Position numbers and translations under genes: made by a program. DNA of 64,000 bases from Sclerurus mexicanus (taxonomy: Eukaryota; Chordata; Aves; Passeriformes; Furnariidae). The notes beneath the pieces were generated by a model. That model saw only the letters and a program-made list of their open reading frames with translations, made no database searches and was not told the origin of the DNA. Positions 60,629-64,000 of this stretch are shown piece after piece (within the stretch, counting starts at the first letter, position 1; every line of letters starts with the position of its first letter). The DNA lies in the NCBI GenBank assembly GCA_013396755.1, contig VWZF01007169.1:124001-188000 (forward strand), read 5' to 3'.

Positions 60629-63272
60629 GACATAGTGCTGAAGTGACTCTTAGGTCAGTACATCAGACCAGATTGGAGTAGGTTGATAGCATTTTTTCAG
60701 TTGATGAAAACTGAATGTGACTTTAAAAGCCGAAAGAGTAATCATACTGTAATTATCAATTGTCAATGAAATTACGCTTGTGTCTAGTGTAAGTCCGCTC
60801 TTAAAGGCAGAGCTCTGCTCGAAATTGGACACTTCAGGTAATGTTCTGTAATGATACAAATGAGCAAATTTATTGTCCTACTTAAACCCTTCAAGTAGGT
60901 TTTCTGGGTTTTCTCTGCAGCTGATTTACAGTTTCAGAAGACAGAGGACAAACAGTCCTTGGTAGTGTGCATCAGTCATCTACAAATAGGGAGAAAATAT
61001 CCTAGTGCTTTTTTGTTATCTCAAAAGGGTTTGTAGAAATGGCTTCTCCTTCTGCAAGAGAATGTGGGACTTGGAGAGGAAAACACCACATTGCAAGGGC
61101 CTTGGGAAGTCAGTGAGGCGATAAATACCACTTGTAGCGTTAATGTTTAATCAGCTGAACAGTTTTGTTTAGCAAGAATACAAACATTTATTTCTTTGGC
61201 CAGCACGTAGAAAACACATCTACCTGTAGTTCATCTTTTGTACAAGTGGATTGTCTGTAACTACCATTTGAGCAGTGTTTGCCACCCTTCCTGGACTGTT
61301 TTCCCTGAGCCTTTGCAAAGAGCTGTGACAGTGGAGGAGACTGTTGTGTATGACAACATGTCATACAGCAGGTTTGATGAGCCCAACCCAATGTCAGTGT
61401 GTTTTAGGATACTAAGTTGCCTATTTTATCTGTCTAACACTATTGTAAATTTGCTCTTTCTTTTATGTCATGATTTGAAGAAAAGAGTTTTCAAAGTTTT
61501 ATTAGCTAATGCATTGCGGAGGGTTTTATACTACACGAAAGCAAGCTGCTTAGCCAAAAATTTTGGCTTGCTTTGTTTAATGAACTTAATCATTCTTTCT
61601 GAGTTCCATTAAAGGCTTTTGAATGGTATGTATGAGTAGCCAGCAGTGTGTTCACCAAGGATCTATTGAATTAATTGTGAATCTGAGAAAAAATGAATCG
61701 TGTCTGTAAGGTCCTTTACTCTTGATAACATATTCTTCAGCCTTCTAGTTCTCTGTCTCTGATGAGACTGTTATCCCAGTGTGGTTGAACACTACCTTGC
61801 CAGTGATATCAGTAGCAAAATTGAGCCGTTGTCATTGCTGAAGAGAAACTGCCCTAATAAAGACTATTCCAAATCTCTAGTTACTGCAGATTTTCATATA
61901 TAATGTTACATATAATAATGTTACAGCCTAGGCACTTTTTCCACCAGAAAACTCTTTTCTGTGCCAATAATGAAGCTTAAATTATAAAGGGCTAATTTCT
62001 AAATTAACACTTCTATTCCTGACTTTTTCTCCAAAGTTATTGAACTGTAACTTATAGAGTACTTGCTTGTTTTTGTGAAGTTTGGATGATAACACAAATA
62101 TTAGTTTATTGATGGCAACCTCGGTCTAATTTATTATCAACCAAATATCAGGAGGAAATTCTATGCTGCATGTGATTTTCATGACGTGTGCTTAATTAAT
62201 ACCAATTTATCAAAGATCACAGTCTGTTGGTTCTAAAAGAAAATAAATATAATTAGAGAGCAGCTGTTAATAAACTTTTTATCAGGTGTTTAGGTTGTGT
62301 TTGAAATCTCCAGTAACTGGAGAGAAGCTGAGCTCAAATAATTTTAAGGCTTTGTACTGGAACAAGTTATTGTTAGCAATAGCTATTGATTATTAAAGTA
62401 ATTTTTCACACTTCAAAACACTAATTCCAAACCTCAGTCAGCTCAGAGGCAAAATTAAATTGGTCTGTTAATAGTTGATGTTGCAGAAATCAGTGGAGAT
62501 AATGTGTTGTGACTCACAGCTCATCCTGTTTATCCACAGAGCTGTTACTGGATTTAGATGGGATAGTTTGTGTTTCCTGTGTTTCTTCCACTATTGTTTG
62601 TGGATTGCAATTTCTGGGCTTCACAGGGCAAAGTTCACAGAGTCCAATCTGAGATGGAAATTGTTCAGTAGCCATTGAGAACTGGTCACTAAGATATTTG
62701 GTCCTTCCAGGCACATCCTGCCCACCCCCATGCCCCTACTGATCTTGCCCCTTTGTATCACAAGTGAGTCTTTTATAGTGGTGAAAGGAACCCAAAATGG
62801 CAATCGTCAGTTCATTATTTCTAAAAATAAATTGGTAGAGTACCTGATTGTTGATGGAACAATCAGGACAATGAATATTAAACAGAAAATTATGAATGCA
62901 TGAAAGGTTTATGGGTTTATAATTCGAAAGAAATCAGTAGATTGTATTCTAGTAGTGTTTAGTCAGTGTTCAAAATCTAAGCACTAAATAATTCTATCGC
63001 CGAGTGATATTTTGCAACTAACTGCTAATTAGGAAGATTTAAGCAGGAAAATTAGCACCAGAATCTGGCAGGTATTTACAATTCCCCTTGAAAAATCATC
63101 TAGAAATGTCTTTCTTCAGAAGCCATCTAAGTTGCCCATTTCTGATAAAAACCTGTGCCAAGTGTTTGGATCTATAGCATACGTATGCTAGGATTATTAA
63201 GCGCTAAGGAGTCCTTCATGGTAATTTATCAATTCATTATCCTGTTGTAGACCCCTCTCAGGCATCTGACTC
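60629..63272. other. Non-coding AT-rich DNA, no gene recognised
   Basis: No gene is recognised. The 124-codon plus frame at 61238-61612 has hydrophobic segments but no family I can name. ATAATGTTACA occurs at 61900-61910 and 61915-61925. The stretch 62.1-62.5 kb is AT-rich, non-repetitive and dense in TTAATTAAT/TAATTAG words, and may be conserved non-coding DNA. Confidence 0.45.
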
Positions 63273-63289
63273 TGTGTGTGTGTGTGTGT
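63273..63289. repeat. (TG)n microsatellite
   Basis: A pure run of TG dinucleotides about 17 bases long, after CTGACTC. Confidence 0.9.
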
Positions 63290-64000
63290 AATCTTAATCT
63301 GTTACAATGCAAAATAGAATGGGTTCACATCACTGGCCACTGATGGTGATCAAAGATAATTTGCAAAAGCCATGTGAAGAAAATCTGGTGCTAGGTTCCA
63401 GGACACTTGAACATCTGGAACTTTATGTAGGGTGGACCACAAACAGCAGCAAACCAACTTGTCTTTGGAGTGAGGGTGGTTATACTCACCTGTCTAACTT
63501 AGCCTTGTAACATTAGAGGTGCAGGTGAAGCCAGTTACCATTCCTTGCCCATACATTAATGTTCCAGCTGAGCCATCCATAAGACTTTAAACTGCTTTGA
63601 TGCTTGTATTTGTGTCTGTTCATAGTCTATGAACTGTTTACCTTCGGAGAGTAATGTAGAAAAATACAAATACCTGAGCTTGCTTTGGTATTAAAAGCAA
63701 CACTGCTCTGTCAATGCAGTGCCTCACTGCTCTGCTGGGTGAATTAGCTGTGTCACTTGGCCCCTGGTGAGTTCATTTGTTTGAAATTGCTGTTCAGAAA
63801 TTCCTGAATAACTCACATATTGTATACACACTTCTATCCCATAATTTTTGCTCTTCATGCCAATTTGATTTAGTTCAAGCTGGTTCCCAATTGTACTAGG
63901 GTAAGATATTCTGCAATATAACTTTCTACACATGGATTACTTCAGGAGTAGCTGTCGTATTTTATACTTGCACCCTATGTTATTCTATCTAAACTTTCAA
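63290..64000. other. Non-coding DNA, no gene recognised
   Basis: Opposed frames of 67 and 69 codons lack recognisable content. No repeat is recognised up to the window edge. Confidence 0.5.

Noticed and set aside
1..64000. CRISPR array, bacterial operon, tRNA or rRNA gene
   Set aside because: No regularly spaced repeats, no ribosome-binding or operon structure, no tRNA-like internal promoter boxes. All repeat content is of vertebrate (avian) type.

Overview
The window reads as non-coding DNA from a bird genome. It is mostly AT-rich, single-copy-looking sequence with no recognisable protein-coding gene, no tRNA or rRNA gene and no CRISPR array. The avian assignment rests on repeats. There are about eleven CR1 LINE 3' fragments, several ending in the ATTCTATG-type tail, and an LTR at about 60.1-60.6 kb whose opening bases resemble an ERV LTR family common in Neoaves. 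Every computed open frame of 60-156 codons looks like chance, except those that fall in retroelements.

Layout. 1-8.8 kb: plain AT-rich DNA with one (AG)n tract. 8.80-9.25 kb: two CR1 3' ends in opposite orientation, back to back. 9.3-21.7 kb: plain DNA with two small CR1 relics (16.0 and 18.8 kb) and a T/G-rich simple block (16.74-16.91 kb). 21.67-22.07 kb: an isolated GC- and CpG-rich patch of unknown nature. 22-34.4 kb: plain DNA with CR1 pieces at 25.8, 28.5-29.2 and 32.1-32.4 kb. 34.43-34.99 kb: the clearest mobile element, a 5'-truncated RTE-clade LINE with 150 open codons of the reverse-transcriptase C-terminal region, a (GAT)n tail and a perfect target-site duplication of 12-14 bp. 38.2-38.5 kb: a CR1 whose internal segments are out of order. 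43.1 kb: a (TG)n microsatellite. 45.4-47.0 kb: a relatively GC-rich stretch.

50.5-54.4 kb is the densest repeat cluster. It holds a CR1 with readable ORF2 C-terminal coding, then a minus-strand endogenous retrovirus remnant (gag-like internal sequence, possible primer-binding site, LTR with AATAAA), then a second gag-like remnant, then another CR1. 56.5-56.8 kb holds another CR1, 60.06-60.63 kb a solo LTR, and 63.27 kb a (TG)n tract.

There are no genes here to act together. The window is best read as intergenic or deep intronic DNA whose visible history is retrotransposition. The most notable item is the RTE LINE. If it belongs to the AviRTE family, which published work reports as patchily distributed in birds and shared by horizontal transfer with filarial nematodes, it would also narrow down the host lineage. 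All boundaries were judged by eye; no database search was possible.
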